Assembly (NCBI RefSeq): GCF_014633365.1
Contig: NC_068345.1
Coordinates: 10,982,058-11,046,057 of the forward strand
Length of the DNA: 64,000 nt
Direction: 5' to 3'
DNA from: Diospyros lotus
Taxonomy: Eukaryota; Streptophyta; Magnoliopsida; Ericales; Ebenaceae
Made by a program: the position numbers and the translations under genes. The notes under the pieces are model-generated. The model saw only the letters and a list, made by a program, of their open reading frames with translations, searched no databases and was not told the DNA's origin. Positions 36,125-48,611 of the stretch are shown here, piece by piece. Position 1 is the first letter of the stretch; every line of letters starts with the position of its first letter.

Positions 36125-38389
36125 ATGCGATCTTTTTCATGTTATTTGCTTCAGAGTGACTTTTTTGTTTCTCAAATCCAGAAATTCATCCCCAAGAAAT
36201 GGAAACAAAATGTCAAGCCATCAAAAAATGGAAGCAAACATCCATCTGACTATAATTACCAAGGGCCATGGCTAGAATCACACCAAAATAGTGAACATTA
36301 TGATTCTATGGTTGATTCTTTCTTCACTTCCCTGAAAGATTTTGCAGCCAAAGGCAGTCTTTTTCAAGCCTTCAAGACCTTTTCCCTCATCCAATGCCAT
36401 TCTTCTTCTTCTTCGTCACTGTCTGACCTTATTTTGCATTCTTTGTCTTATCTCTTGTTATCTTGCAAGAACACAAAATCACTTTCACAAGGTAAACAAA
36501 TTCATGGCTACATAATCTCTGCAGGTTATGATGAACATCCTGTTTTGGTTCCCAAGCTAATCACCTTTTACTCAGCTTTCAATCTCCTTGGTGATGCCCA
36601 CATTATAACTGAGACATCAAAAATACAGCACCCTTTGCCCTGGAACTTGCTTATCTCTTCTTATGTCAGAAATGGGCTTTCTGGGGAGGCTTTATCTGCC
36701 TATAGGCAAATGGTAAACAAGGGGATTAGGCCTGATAACTTCACTTACCCAAGTGTTCTCAAGGCTTGTGGTGATGAACTAAATCTAGAATTTGGTAGGG
36801 AGGTGCATAGCTCTATTAATGCTAGTGGCCGTGGCAGGTGCTTGTTTGTGCACAATGCTTTAATCTCTGTGTATGGGCGATGTGGGGAAGTTAATATTGC
36901 TCGTAAGCTGTTTGACGAAATGCCTGAGAAGGATGCAGTTTCATGGAACTCAATGATCTCTGGATATGCTTCCAAGGGTATGTGGAGAGAAGCTTTTGAG
37001 CTTTTTGAAAGGATGAGAATGGAGGGAATAGAAATGAACATCATAATTTGGAATATTATTGCTGGTGGGTGCTTGAAAACTGGAAACTATAAGGGGGCAC
37101 TTGAATTGCTTTCTCAGATGAGATTTTGTCACACTCATCTGGATTTTGTTGCAGTGCTCATTGGTCTGGGTGCATGTTCCCGTATTGGTTTACTAAAATT
37201 GGGGAAAGAGATTCATTGTGTAGCAATTCGTAGTCATTTTGATGAATTTGATAATGTTAAAAACACATTAATCACTATGTATGCCAGGTGCAAAGACCTT
37301 GCACATGCATATACTTTGTTCAGGCCAGGATGTACTAAAAGTGTAATGACTTGGAATTCCATTATTTCTGGTTACACGTACTGGGACTGCTCTGAGGAAG
37401 CCTCCTTTCTATTTAGGGAAATGTTGCTTTCTAGAGTTGAACCTAATTATGTAACAATAGCAAGTATTCTTCCCCTTTGTGCCCGAGTGGCAAATCTACA
37501 ACATGGTAAGGAGTTCCACTGCTACATTACAAGGCATGTGGAGTTCCAGGATTATCTACTACTATGGAATGCTCTCGTGGATATGTATGCAAGATCAGGA
37601 AAACTTTTACTAGCAAGGAGGCTGTTTAATTTGCTGAACAATAAGGACAAAGTGACTTATACTTCGTTAATAGCTGGTTATGGGATACAAGGAGAGGGGC
37701 ATGCTGCAATAGAACTTTTCAAAGAGATGATCAGGCTTCAGATAAAGCCAGACCATATAACTATGGTTGCTATTTTGTCAGCTTGCAGTCATTCAGGTCT
37801 TGTTAGTCAAGGCCAAATGCTATTTGGAAATATGCTAAGTATCTATGGTATAACTCCTCGTCTTGAGCACTATGCTTGCATGGTCGATCTCTTTGGTAGG
37901 GCTGGTTTACTGAAGAAAGCGGAGGAGATTATCACAAGGATGCCTTATCAACCAAGCCCTGCAATGTGGGCCACTCTTATTGGAGCATGTCGCATCCATG
38001 GAAACACGGAGATAGGGGAATGGGCGGCTGAAAAATTGTTGGAAATGAGGCCTGAAAATCCAGGATACTATGTTCTGATCGCTAACATGTATGCTGCTGC
38101 TGGTTGTTGGAACAAGCTAGCAAGAGTGAGGACCTTCATGCGGGACTTGGGTGTGAGAAAGCCTCCTGGCTGTGCCTGGGTTGATGTGGGTGCTGGATTT
38201 TCTCCATTCTTAGTGGAAGATAAGTCACACCCTCAAGCAAATGATATTTACCCTTTGTTGGGGGGATTAACCAAGCAAATGAAAGATGCTGGTTATGTTG
38301 TCATGCAAGATTTTGAATTAGATGCTGAATTTGATGATGAATTTGAGGAGTATGATGAAGGACAAAACTTGTATGTGAAAAATGCATAG
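36125..38389 (+). CDS. Pentatricopeptide repeat protein, PLS class with E-type end, At1g71490-like
   Basis: One uninterrupted frame encodes up to 754 residues. Tandem PPR motifs of P, L and S type fill about residues 110-610 (for example [48 protein letters not shown]). They are followed by an E/E+ region (about 613-700: [35 protein letters not shown]). There is no DYW deaminase domain; the protein ends in an acidic tail. The order and wording closely follow Arabidopsis At1g71490 as I remember it. Such proteins bind organellar RNA in a sequence-specific way, often in C-to-U editing, and the RNA target is unknown here. The start is uncertain: 36125 is the first Met, 36308 the next in frame, and an upstream exon spliced at 36180 is possible. 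Confidence 0.92.
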   Translation: MRSFSCYLLQSDFFVSQIQKFIPKKWKQNVKPSKNGSKHPSDYNYQGPWLESHQNSEHYDSMVDSFFTSLKDFAAKGSLFQAFKTFSLIQCHSSSSSSLSDLILHSLSYLLLSCKNTKSLSQGKQIHGYIISAGYDEHPVLVPKLITFYSAFNLLGDAHIITETSKIQHPLPWNLLISSYVRNGLSGEALSAYRQMVNKGIRPDNFTYPSVLKACGDELNLEFGREVHSSINASGRGRCLFVHNALISVYGRCGEVNIARKLFDEMPEKDAVSWNSMISGYASKGMWREAFELFERMRMEGIEMNIIIWNIIAGGCLKTGNYKGALELLSQMRFCHTHLDFVAVLIGLGACSRIGLLKLGKEIHCVAIRSHFDEFDNVKNTLITMYARCKDLAHAYTLFRPGCTKSVMTWNSIISGYTYWDCSEEASFLFREMLLSRVEPNYVTIASILPLCARVANLQHGKEFHCYITRHVEFQDYLLLWNALVDMYARSGKLLLARRLFNLLNNKDKVTYTSLIAGYGIQGEGHAAIELFKEMIRLQIKPDHITMVAILSACSHSGLVSQGQMLFGNMLSIYGITPRLEHYACMVDLFGRAGLLKKAEEIITRMPYQPSPAMWATLIGACRIHGNTEIGEWAAEKLLEMRPENPGYYVLIANMYAAAGCWNKLARVRTFMRDLGVRKPPGCAWVDVGAGFSPFLVEDKSHPQANDIYPLLGGLTKQMKDAGYVVMQDFELDAEFDDEFEEYDEGQNLYVKNA

Positions 38390-40140
38390 TTGCATTTGTT
38401 AGGTGAATTCTCGTTGGGAGAGTTTTTTAAAGGCCTCCTTTCATTCTCGAGGTAATATTATGAAATTACATATCATTTTTCTTTTAATCTTTTCTTATTT
38501 GTTTATATATACTTGTTTCTGTTGTCAGTTATGGTTATTATTATTACTATTATTTGTCTTAAATGTTTTATTAGCCCCCTTCCTTTCTGGATTTTCAATA
38601 TATGCTTTGTCTCAAATTCCTGTGAATTTGCTCAAAATCCTCTACTCCCTGCAGTCCCATGTTCTAGACATTAAGTGCTTGCTTGGAATTGCTGTGAAAT
38701 TTGTACTGTCATGAGAATTACTTCTATAGAAAGCACTTTTGCAAGCTTTGCTTTTAGGAAGAAGTAGTTTAGCATTTGGCCATACTGTTTAAGAAACACT
38801 TTTAGTATTGTTATATATTTTTGGCTAATGATTAAAAAAAGTGCTTTTAATGATCAAATTACCGAAAAAAACATTGACAAAAAATTATCTTACATATGTT
38901 ACCAGGGTAAGAAATGTGAATCGTAGATCCCAAATCAAGAGGAAAATTTCAGTGAAGAACAATAGATTGTGTTTTTTGTTTTTTTTTTTTTTTTTAAAAG
39001 TTGCTACTGATCCTAGGGTTTCAAAAGCAACCTAGAAATACCCGGACCATTGATTTGTCCCACGACTTGCATACCAGTAGCATACCCATTAGCTTATTTC
39101 AGCCTTAGAATCTAACAAATCTTCTAATAATTTCTAAAATCTTTGGAATTTCAATGTTCTATCCTACGAGAGATTGATTGTTGTATCTGTTGAGAATGAA
39201 AATAATAATATAAAATTAAAGTTAACTCTTTATCTAACAGGTTAAACTTTTAAATGAGTTAGTGGTTAGCAATTCAATGGTATCTCTCTCATTGGTTGGC
39301 TGGTTGGTAATAGAATCAGTGGATGGCTATGAAGAAATTTGGTTTCTCTTTGAATAGAACTAAGAAAAAAAAACTGGCGAGTCTTTTTCTCCTCCATCTT
39401 GAATGGCCGGTGCCATGATAGATACTGTGACATGCTTTGGCTAGGGAGTGATCATGGGCTATGGGTCACATCAAAAGGTTTTGGGAAGAGTGTGACAATG
39501 CAAGAACCCTCATTGTTCACCTCATTCTTTCTTTTCCATAAGTAGCTCCTCTGTGGGTTTGTGTGTGCTCCATAACCTACCAACCACATTTTTGCCACTC
39601 AATTTTTGGAGCTACTGTTGATTTGAGGATGAAGAAGATGATATATTGTCTGAAAAGGAATATCGATTTGTTGGTTCTTAAGGATGAAAAAGGATTGGAA
39701 CAAAGATTAGATATGATTGAGGGTAATGTTTGTACTTTGTAATGTTTATTGAGGATAATTTTGCTTTTGCTTTACAACAGAAGCTTCAAACTTTTTCTTT
39801 TGTTCCATAACAGAAAAATAGCTTTTGTTGTAGTGTAGAAACTCGTGTTAAATTTTGCCAAACACCACATAAAACAAACAAAAGCGCATTTATTCAAAAA
39901 ATAACTTTTTTAGTTTGCCACTGCAGAACAAAACAGGTTACAAGGCATGTTTTCAGAGGGGTTGAAAATCCATAGGCCCCATTCGATCCCATGCTTGCTA
40001 AAGGATAAAGTGTCCAAAATGGAAGTCTTATACAAGACATCGTTGATATATATTATATGTTTTACCTTGATATTATGTTACAATATTAAAATTTTTATTT
40101 TTTATGATGTTAATCTTTTATTAATAGTCCATCTTAAATT
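38390..40140. other. PPR 3' flank and intergenic DNA, nothing identified
   Basis: No gene was found. A long T run lies at 38979-38995. Sequences at 38730-38860 and 39780-39930 (TTTGGCCATAC, TTTTGCCAAACACCAC) look like decayed MITE ends, but no matching inverted repeats could be paired confidently. Confidence 0.35.
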
Positions 40141-40520
40141 TTATGTTCAAGCTTTGGGGTCAGTTGGGAATATATGTTTTACTGTTGGCCTGCCTAAAAT
40201 GGAACTTTTTATATTGTTGGCTCCACTTAACAAGATTAATACCAAGGAGAATTTGTTGAAGAAAGGGATTCTAAATTTTGATGATATTGGTTGTCCTTTC
40301 TGTGGCCACTTTGATGAATCTGTGGATCACATTTTCCTCCCTTGTGAGGTAAGTTGGAGTGTCTGGTGTGAGGTTTTTCAATGATGGGGTTTATGTTGGA
40401 TGGCTCCAAAGAGGGGGAAGGGGGAATGGGGGGGAGGAAGGTGTTATGTCTGTGGGAAAAAACTATTAAAAGATTTTGGTTCTGTGTCTTCTTCAGCGGA
40501 CTGTGAACTTTATGGGTTGA
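40141..40520 (+). pseudogene. LINE remnant: reverse transcriptase zinc-binding domain
   Basis: The frame ending at 40384 contains INTKENLLKKGILNFDDIGC, PFCGHFDESVDHIFLPCEVS and WSVW. This is the C-x2-C...H-x4-C zinc-binding domain that follows reverse transcriptase in plant LINE-type sequences. The related WWG-like continuation is out of frame after a stop. The preceding reverse transcriptase is missing, so this is a fragment. Confidence 0.75.
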
Positions 40521-40919
40521 GAGAAATGGAGGTGTTGACAATGTTTTGGTTCCTTCGGCTGATCTGTTCAGACTGACTATTACTCATCTATTTTACTGGA
40601 TTTGGGTTTGGGACCCTCTTTCCCATACTCTTGTTCACAACTCATATTTGAGTGCGGACCCATTGCATTTTTTGGCAGTAGAGGAGGTGGTCGGTCTCAG
40701 CTTCAGCTTCAGTTCAGCCTCAGCTTCAGGGCGCTTCTGCCTCCTTGAGTATGATTGTCTTTTGGCTACTGACAGCAGCTGAGGTTGGTTTCAGTTTCTT
40801 GCAGTCTATTGCCTTTAGGATTGGGTGGCTGTTGACCTGTTTTGTCTTTAAGTCTCATCTGGTGGTGTGAGGGTTTTGATCTGTTTGGGCTGTTTTTGTT
40901 GTTCATGTTCTTGATAGGC

Positions 40920-41675
40920 CTCCGGTGCAGTGGACCTATCAAAGGCGCTTCAGGAGTCAAGGGCAGAATGGTAAAACCACTGGGTTTGCATAACAGCCAG
41001 CATGTGCACCAAGGGTAGAATCGAAACTTTTCTGGTTTGTGTAACAAACCAGCACGTGCATAACCAGATGCGGTTATGGAAGGAGAACAACAACCTATAA
41101 ATAGGGAATAGAACAGAGAGAAAGGTGTGAAGAAATTGAGTAGATTCTACAGGAGAGTTCTGGGCCTCTCGAATGCCCATTCTTTTCATTTGTTTACATT
41201 TTTTCCCTTGTAATCTATAGTTGAAATATCAGCAGTGAATTCCTTTACTTAATTGGAATCCTATCAGTTTTCTTGAGATCCCACCAATTTTGGTATTTCA
41301 CCTAATACACAATTTAGTAGCCTCAAGAATCAATTGGATCCGAGAAGCTATTGGATCTGTTGCAGCTTCCTGAAATCACCTTCAAAACTCAAGTCGAATC
41401 AGATTACGGAATTGGCCTCTCCTACAATTCGCCGCCTCTCCTACAATTCGCCAAAAATTGTTGGCGCTGTTCCTTCTCGCTTTTGTCACCTGAATCTGCT
41501 TCAATTATTAGCCAAATTTTACTTGCCTGAAGCATTGAAAATCGCCTATCTTGTCGGAATTAAATGCACTGAATCGCCTTGGCTAACTACTACGAATTTT
41601 GAATCATGGCCAGAGCTGTCGGAATTACTTGACAGAGAGAACTGCCTAGGAACAAACAGCTCTGATACCAAATGT
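40920..41675. mobile_element. Retroelement fragment with LTR-like and primer-binding-like signals
   Basis: A CTATAAATAGG box near 41081 with a leader and an AATTGAGT-type tail looks like a short plus-strand LTR. At 41659-41670 the minus strand reads TGGTATCAGAGC, a canonical tRNA-Met primer-binding site, just after TTATAACA, which would end an LTR lying to the right. The two signals point in opposite directions, so at least two fragments are probably joined here. Boundaries are not resolved. Confidence 0.4.
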
Positions 41676-44099
41676 TATAAATCTACCTTTGTTAATATTA
41701 TTAATACGAATGTTTATATTTATTCGTGCAATGTCATATTTAATATTTTTTAGTGATAATGTAATGCATCTTTGTTAATAGTTTTATATGTTAACTTATT
41801 TATTGATATATACTAATGTATTTTGATGGATGTTAAAAAAATACAATTCTTTATGAGGGTAAAAATGCTTTTTGACAAACAATCCCTTTATTATCCATTC
41901 TTTATCGTATGCTAACTAAATGTATTATATATAACCCATCCAATGCCATATTGTAAGCATTGCCCTAAGTGAATTGATTTATAGGTAGGATTGGTTCATA
42001 TCTTATTTATATTAGAATTTGTTTAACATGTTATTTCAGCCCTTCCTATCACATGCCTTAGTGGTGCCATTTACATAGACAAATAGGGAAATTCACTTGT
42101 ATGCGTATTCTGTTTGGCCCATCATTTTTATTGAAGCCTAAGTGTGCCATGTTTACGTGCATGACCTTCTGAATTTGAACTCCTTTGCAGCATACTTCTA
42201 TGAGCTGCAGATGCTAACGTACTAGAGTACTTTAATCCATCTCCATAGAGATATAGATAATGTGTTTTAGTCTGGATTTTGTGCATCACAAAGAACTGTG
42301 ATAATCATTATAGACCCAAGTTTTCTGTGCTTTTTCTTTTCTTATATGTCTGCTTATTTTAATATTCTTATTTGAATGGCTAAGTTGATCATGTTGGATT
42401 TGGAAATTTGTTTTTTCCTTTATGGCTTAGTCTTGCCAAATTATGTTTCCTGTTTCTTTACTGTTTTCTATTCTGCCTTGTCAGTATCATTCCAGTGTAT
42501 TTTCTTTTCCCTGGAAATTCAATTGTATGTAGTCCTTAATGAGGTTAAGAAACATAAAGTCAGAAACTTCAGCATGTTATTACATTGAAGCCTTAAATAA
42601 TCTCTGCTTGCTAATTTTACTAATTCCAAATGGTGATAGGAAATACACATTTCTCACTCATATTGAGTTGGAGTGACTATACTTCGGAATCTGTGGAGAA
42701 CGACAAGCTCAGAACCTTTTGGTACTCAGAGCCAATGCCAGATTCCAATTTTGGGAGTAACTCTGCTGGAGTGACCGGATACACCTCTTGTGGTAAGAAT
42801 TCCTACTAAGTGCAACAGCACAGGAGATTGACAATTTGTTTTGTTCTTTTTCTTTTTTGAGTACATCTCTTATACCTGAGAGGTATAACCTGGAGTTGTC
42901 TTCTGTCTGAATTGGTTTAGTTAATGTAACAAACAGCCGAAGATACAAAGACTATTCCACCCTTAACTTTTGAGAGAAAATATTAAAATAAAAAGTGACC
43001 CTGATTTTCAAATTGAGGAAAACAAAAAACTGATTACCTATTGTAATAACTGAGCGAGTCAAGCTGTCAGATGTTGACCTGTCTCATATGCGTATGCAAA
43101 CTGGGCACATTATCCCATCTCCCTTTCCCCTGTGAGCCACTCACCAGTTGCCACTACCACTGCCATGTGAAGCTTGTAATCCATAGCCATTCCCTAATAG
43201 ACACAAATGTAAGAGTTTAAAGTATATATATTCATAATACAAGAGAAGAAGAATGTAGATCCAAATTTAAATATAATTATGCTAGTTAAAGAGGTGCACT
43301 GGGAGGTCTTTTCAAATTTTTTGGGAATGATACGCATAATCAATGGATATGGAATTTGCAGCTTTCTTCCATAATTGGTTTAATTTAGCATCCATCTTCT
43401 CAGTTTCCCAGTAGACATTCAAGCTATGCAAATTGAAAATTTGTCAAAACTATGATTATCTTATTATTGATCCACTGTGTCCATATTTTGAATAGCTATG
43501 AAAACAGTTGTATATTACTTAGAAAGGCAATAAAAGAATTTACATTGCCAAGGTATGAAACATGAATTATACTGAGTTGCTGCTGATTATACAACGTCGA
43601 GGAAATCCTCAAAATTGTGTAATAGACGCTTAAATTTAATGCTTTTGATTGTGGGGTATTATTGATGATAAGGAAATGTTAGAACAGAGAGTCTGACAAC
43701 AATGCTTCAAGCATGTAATCTTCTGCTACTTTCCTAAAGGTTAATTTGTTCTCTGAATTGCAAAGATAATCCACAAATCCTTTAGGATACAATGAAGCTC
43801 CTAACTGCTCCCTGCAATAGTGAAGTTAGAACTGAGCAGCTTTTTTGTTTTTTAGAACTGATAGAAAACCCTAGGTTTTTGTGTTCTGCAGCAAACAAAA
43901 ACCCAGATGATCTGTATTTATAGGGAGAGTGGAAATCATATGATCAGTTTAAGTTTAAAATGGTTTCAAATTTGATTAAAACTGATAGAATTGACTTAAA
44001 TTTGATTAAGTCAAAATAGTTAAAAGATAATCTGATCAGATAAAGATAAAGATTTAAAAAAAAAACTGACTTTATATTTTGAAAATGCCCAACAATCCC
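41676..44099. other. Intergenic DNA, nothing identified
   Basis: Mostly AT-rich with only short spurious frames. I looked for exons near 42640-42800, where a somewhat open frame exists, but could not connect it to any family or splice structure. Confidence 0.4.
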
Positions 44100-44109
44100 T
44101 TGCCATTTT

Positions 44110-44116
<7 letters not shown>

Positions 44117-44140
<24 letters not shown>
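44117..44140. repeat. TA dinucleotide microsatellite
   Basis: About twelve uninterrupted TA repeats, followed closely by an ACACAC stretch. Shorter TA runs occur near 15985, 16788, 27873, 49738 and 63713. Confidence 0.9.
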
Positions 44141-44144
<4 letters not shown>

Positions 44145-44149
44145 CACAC

Positions 44150-44939
44150 ACAAAAAAATTACAGATCGAACATCTGTTCTGGTCATTACATGCATAAATA
44201 ATGGTATCTTATGATTTGAACCATTACATAGTGAGTTCATTACAACATATCAGAATACGCTGGTAGACTATGCTTTGAACCACATATTCTATTTGATAAG
44301 CAGAACAAACTTTGCACACATATAACCTTACATCAATAGCTGCATAAACTGAACTGACACATTCAATATAGGCCTTGTGTCCCAATATCCATTCATGAAT
44401 GCTTAAGAGCCAAGCCCTTCTAGCTCCTTGAAACGGCCACACTTGCACTCACATGTGTAGACCCCTTTAATGTGCCCTCACATTTGCAATACCACAAAAC
44501 TGTCTTTAGGTCTATTAAGAGAATAATTTTCAACCTCACTCTTACCAATACGGGTGCCAAGCACTACACAACTTTGGGATGATTTAAACAATTTAGTGCT
44601 TACAATCACACTCATGATGTACTTTTAGCTCATTAAACTTAAGACTTGGCATTGTATCAAGCGTTAAGTTGAATTTCCATGGGCTTGAGACCCATCCCCC
44701 TTGACATTTTGTTCACCAAGTCTCTTAGCAACCCTCTGTTAAAGGATCTGCCAAATTCTAACTTGACCTTGCAAAGTCAGTTGTGATTACTCCATTTGAT
44801 ATCAAGTCTCTCACTTGACTATGCCTTTGTCCAATATGTTTTGACTTTCCATTATAGATTTGACTATAGACCCTAGCCAAAGTAGCCTCACTATCACAAT
44901 AGAAATTGGAGCAACTGGTTTTGGCCACAATGATATTCC
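44150..44939 (-). pseudogene. Ty1/copia RNase H end and 3' non-coding region, fragment
   Basis: The minus-strand frame ending near 44758 carries CDSEATLARVYSQIYNGKSK, HIGQRHSQVRDLISNGV and ITTDF. This is the typical C-terminus of copia RNase H, where the new-chain target and DPLTK-like tail follow. The tail is disrupted by a stop, then comes non-coding sequence. The fragment joins directly to the end of a gypsy LTR at 44940, so the upstream copia pol has been separated by that insertion or lost. Confidence 0.75.
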
Positions 44940-45260
44940 TGTCAGATTTGAATCTGACAAGAAGGTTCTTTCGTAGTTGAGGAAGAATAAAGAATAGACA
45001 GGAAATGAAGAACACGAGAGAGAGAGAGTTGGAGGGAAAAGATTTGTGGAATAATCTTCACATGATCCCCATTCTTGTGTGCATCTCTTATTTATAGGAG
45101 AGTTAGTTACAGAGTCTAGAGAATTCATATAACAACTCATTTCAAGTGGCCATGTGCACTTGGCTCTAATCACCTACATCTCAACCTCTAATTACAATCG
45201 TATACCCCCTCCCCCCAGCCTTATTCATTCAATTATAGTATTTACCCTAGGCCTGTGACA
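44940..45260 (-). mobile_element. 3' LTR of the minus-strand gypsy element
   Basis: On the minus strand it begins TGTCACAGGCCTAGGG and ends CAAATCTGACA, so the ends form a TGTCA/TGACA inverted pair. A CTATAAATAAG box (about 45089-45098) fits a promoter. A polypurine tract (AAGGGGAGGGGG, 45263-45274) lies just upstream on the minus strand. It is 321 bp long. Confidence 0.75.
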
Positions 45261-45704
45261 AACCCCCTCCCCTTGAATTATTTCTTGTCCCCAAGAAATC
45301 AAAAAAGCTTGGCCATCGTGAGATATCGTTGGAGAAGATCTAGGAGGTACTCCCAAGTGGTATTGTCAGGGTGCAAGTGGGTCATTGCACTAAGACCTAT
45401 GTGAGGGGAAGGGAATCATAGTAGATCACTCTCTTATCTAGCACAATTTGGGGTTCCACTTCCACAATCATATCTTCAATCAGCTCAGGGACCTCCCTGC
45501 TTACTCCTTCAATTGTTCTCACTACCTTCTTCAAGAGGGATACATGGAACATTGGATACGACCCTACTCCATCAGGAAGTTGTAACCAATAGGCCACGAG
45601 TCCCACCTTAGCAATGATTCTGAAGGGCCCATAGTTCTTAGGGCTGATTTTAGATATAGGACCCTTAGTAAAAAGGTGTTGTTGAAACATTTTTACCTTC
45701 AAAT

Positions 45705-46282
45705 TAGAGATGGCAAAATGGGCTTGGCCCGATGGGCTGGCCTGGCACCGGGCTAGGGCCAGCATTTTGCTGGCCCATTTAAGGCCGGGTCGATTTGGCT
45801 TGGCCCGGCGGGCCAAATGGTGGCGGGCCGGGCTGGCCCGCTAATCGGCCACACCCCCCCCCCCCCCAAAACAGCCCGCGCCCCTCGCTCTCAGCCTCGC
45901 CTCTCGCCCTTTGTCTCGCCCTCGCCCTCACCCTCACCCTCTGTCTCGCCCTCACTCTCAGCCTCGCCCGCGCCCCTCGCTCTCGCCCTCGCCCCTCACC
46001 CTCGTCTCGCCCTCTGTCTCGCCCTCGCCCTCGCCCCTCACCCTCGTCTCGCCCTCGCCCTCGCCCTCGCCCTCGCCCTCTGTCTCGCCCCTCGCTCGCC
46101 CTCGCCCTTGTCATTGTTTTTCTTCATCTTCATCTGGGCGGGCTGGGCTGGCTCGTTTGGCCCGCAAGCCTGTGTAGGGCTAGCAATCTGCTGGCCCATT
46201 TTTAAGCGGGTCGATTTGGCCCGGCCCGCTTGGCCCACGGGCCACTTGGTGGCGGGCCGAGCCGGCCCATTTGCCATCTCTA
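45705..46282. mobile_element. hAT-like MITE with (CTCGCC)n core inside the gypsy pseudogene
   Basis: Inverted termini TAGAGATGGCAAA and the complement TTGCCATCTCTA are followed inward by GGGC/GGCC-rich arms. The flanks CTTCAAAT (45697-45704) and TTTCAAAT (46283-46290) are an 8-bp duplication with one mismatch. The core (about 45880-46110) is a CTCGCC/CCTCGC hexamer array that opens long arginine- or proline-rich spurious frames on both strands. The element sits between two codons of the gypsy post-integrase region. Confidence 0.8.
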
Positions 46283-46768
46283 TTTCAAATAGACCTCCTC
46301 CCTAACCTCGAAGGTCCTGTCTATGCAGTGTCTATCAGCCATCTGCTTCATCCTCTGTTGTGCCATAGTAAGTTCCCTCCTTATCACTTGCAATGCCTCC
46401 TGCCTTCCTTGCAAATACTGATCTATTGTGGTCTCTGTTGGAGTGTAATGTATGACAACAGGAATTATAAGGGGGTGGATACCCAAAAAGTGCTTCAAAT
46501 GGAGTCCTCTTGTGGGTTGTATGGTAGTTGGTGTTGTACTACCATTGTGCCAAAGCCATCCACCTCTTCCAACTCCTTGGCTTTGTAAAGCACAAACACC
46601 TTAGGTACGTTTCTAAACATTGATTTACCTGCTCAGTTTTTCCATCAGTTTCTGGATGGCAAGCTGATGACAACTGCAACCCAATTCCCAACCCTTGGAA
46701 CAAGGTTTTCCAAAACTGACTTGTGAATATCTTATCTCTATCAGAGACCACTGCCCTTGGCAACCCAT

Positions 46769-47144
46769 TGTCATGAACCTAGGGTTCATAATAGGGTTGG
46801 ATTGGCAATCGAAATGATTCGATTGAGTAGAACTGATAACAAAATGTTTAGAGGGAAATTTGGACAGAAATAGGGGAAGGATGTAGAGAGAAATAAGGGA
46901 GAGAAGTAGAGAGAAAATGAGAGGGAGAATTGTAGAGAGAGAATCAGATTTTCATTCATTCAATTCAAGCATGATAATCTCCTCTTACAATGGGCCTTTT
47001 TATAGGCATAGGTAGCTCCTTAACTAATTTCTAACAACACCCATGTGCTCCTAACAAATAACCAAATATCTCCTAACAAACTAATATAAGTCTATTACAA
47101 TATTACCCCTTTATTATATCCCTATCACAATATTACCCTTCTAA
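46769..47144 (-). mobile_element. Short solo LTR inserted in the gypsy integrase
   Basis: On the minus strand it ends GGTTCATGACA and has a CTATAAAAAGG promoter box (about 46997-47005) plus a CT-rich leader, like the solo LTR at 31525-31852. The flanks CCCAT (46764-46768) and TCCAT (47145-47149) are a near-perfect 5-bp duplication of integrase codons. The insertion splits the KLHGL/PRAVVSDRD junction of the host element. Confidence 0.7.
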
Positions 47145-47700
47145 TCCATGTAGCTTAAACACCGAGTCCATCAACTTTCTTGCCACTTCTATAGCAGTAA
47201 ACAGATGCACTAGGGTGATGAAATGGTTAAACTTGGTCATTCTATCAACCACCACTAGGATAGTGTCAAATACTTCCGACTTGGGCAGCCCTTCTACGAA
47301 ATCCATAGAAATCTGCTCCCACGCTTGGAAGGGTTTCTCCAAGGGTTCATGCTTGCACCTTTGACAAGTGGTGCACTGCATGACATACTTGGTCACATCT
47401 CTTTTAAGTCTTGGCCAATAAAAGAGCTATCTTACTCGGTGATAGGTCACATTCAGCCCCAAATGCCCTCCTATGGGAGAATCATGTAGGGACTGTAGGA
47501 TTCACTTCCTTAGCTGCTCATCCTCCCCAATTATCACCCTATCATGGTATCTTAGTAATCCCCCCCTTAAGAGCATACCTTGAATCCTCCTGGGGTTGTA
47601 CCGATAGGCTGGTCAGAATCTCCTTGATCCAGCTTGTCTGCTCATAACTATTGGTTATGCCCTGCACCCAATCAGGCACCAAGGCAGATATGGCATGGCA

Positions 47701-48611
47701 ACTGACAGGCTTCAACTACAACCAGACTTTTGTAACTTCCACAGCAACAAAAGTATGCCTAGAATAATAAAATTAGCATGGGGAAAGTTACAAAAGTCTG
47801 TTACAACGCCCATACAACTGAAACCATTGCTCTCTTTTATTGAACCATGTCTACTATGCTGAAGCCTGAGCTTCTTCAGTTGCCTGATAAGGAGTTTATT
47901 TAGATTAGTGCACTAGTCTGTAATATCATATTTTGAATTGCTATGTTAGGTTGTCTTTGTACGCGATTATAATGTTAGTGTTGCTGAATTGCTGATTCTT
48001 GCTAGTGAGCTCTCACGACATATCAGGTAATTCAGTTTCAATCACATTAGGATTATTTATCATTGTGCTCTTAGTTGCATGATTTTTCTTTAGTTGCATG
48101 CTGAAAATTGAAGGCAAATACAGGACTTGCTTCCAATCTTTTTGACCTTCTATTATTGGTAGATCATTGATATCCTAAACGGAACAGGCTAGTGAGATTG
48201 TCTGAAATATGAGTGGCTTGATTTATTCTTCCATTCCAAACCTGTTTTTTGATCTGAGATGTGAAAGTGATGCTTGAGTTGGTCCAGCCTGTAGTTGAAG
48301 CCTGGCTGGAGTGCAATGACTAGACTTTTACTTGGTGTTGTTAGAAGCGCATGGCTTAAACTAGAAGAGTACTAAAATTTCTTGGTGGCCGGTGATGCCA
48401 ACTTGACATCAATTTGAGTGATACAAAGTCTAAGAAAAGGACAATATGATGAGCAATAAATTAAATTGAAAGTGGATATGCAAATCAAACTATATAAGTG
48501 CTTTAAGATGTGGTAATTGTATATTAAGAATGATGAACTGTAAATTAGTTATTATTGTGGCTACTCATATTATTTATTAATTGTATATGTTCATTTGTTT
48601 ATTTGTGTAGG
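47701..48611. other. Intergenic DNA, nothing identified
   Basis: No coding region, clear repeat boundary or RNA gene could be supported here. Confidence 0.4.

Larger units (their letters stand above)
45397..47700 (-). pseudogene. Ty3/gypsy integrase and C-terminal region, decayed and twice interrupted
   Basis: Reading leftward: integrase zinc finger (GGHLGLNVTYHRVR near 47480, CTTCQRCKHEP near 47370), catalytic core (WEQISMDFVEGLPKS near 47300, AVVSDRDKIFTSQFWKTL near 46745, CHPETDGKTEQVNQ near 46660), and the post-integrase region (EVYLK near 46285, then PKNYGPFRIIAKVGLVAYWL near 45620, MFHVSLLKKVV). Stops, a frameshift near 46540, a solo LTR (46769-47144) and a MITE (45705-46282) break it. 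The polypurine tract and 3' LTR follow at 45274-44940. The 5' part is missing. Confidence 0.88.

Noticed and set aside
42640..42810. Exon-like open stretch
   Set aside because: Could not be tied to a family, and flanking splice signals were not convincing in any frame.
45795..46305. Long proline- or arginine-rich open frames on both strands
   Set aside because: They arise from the CTCGCC hexamer array inside a MITE; composition is entirely repeat-driven and has no domain.
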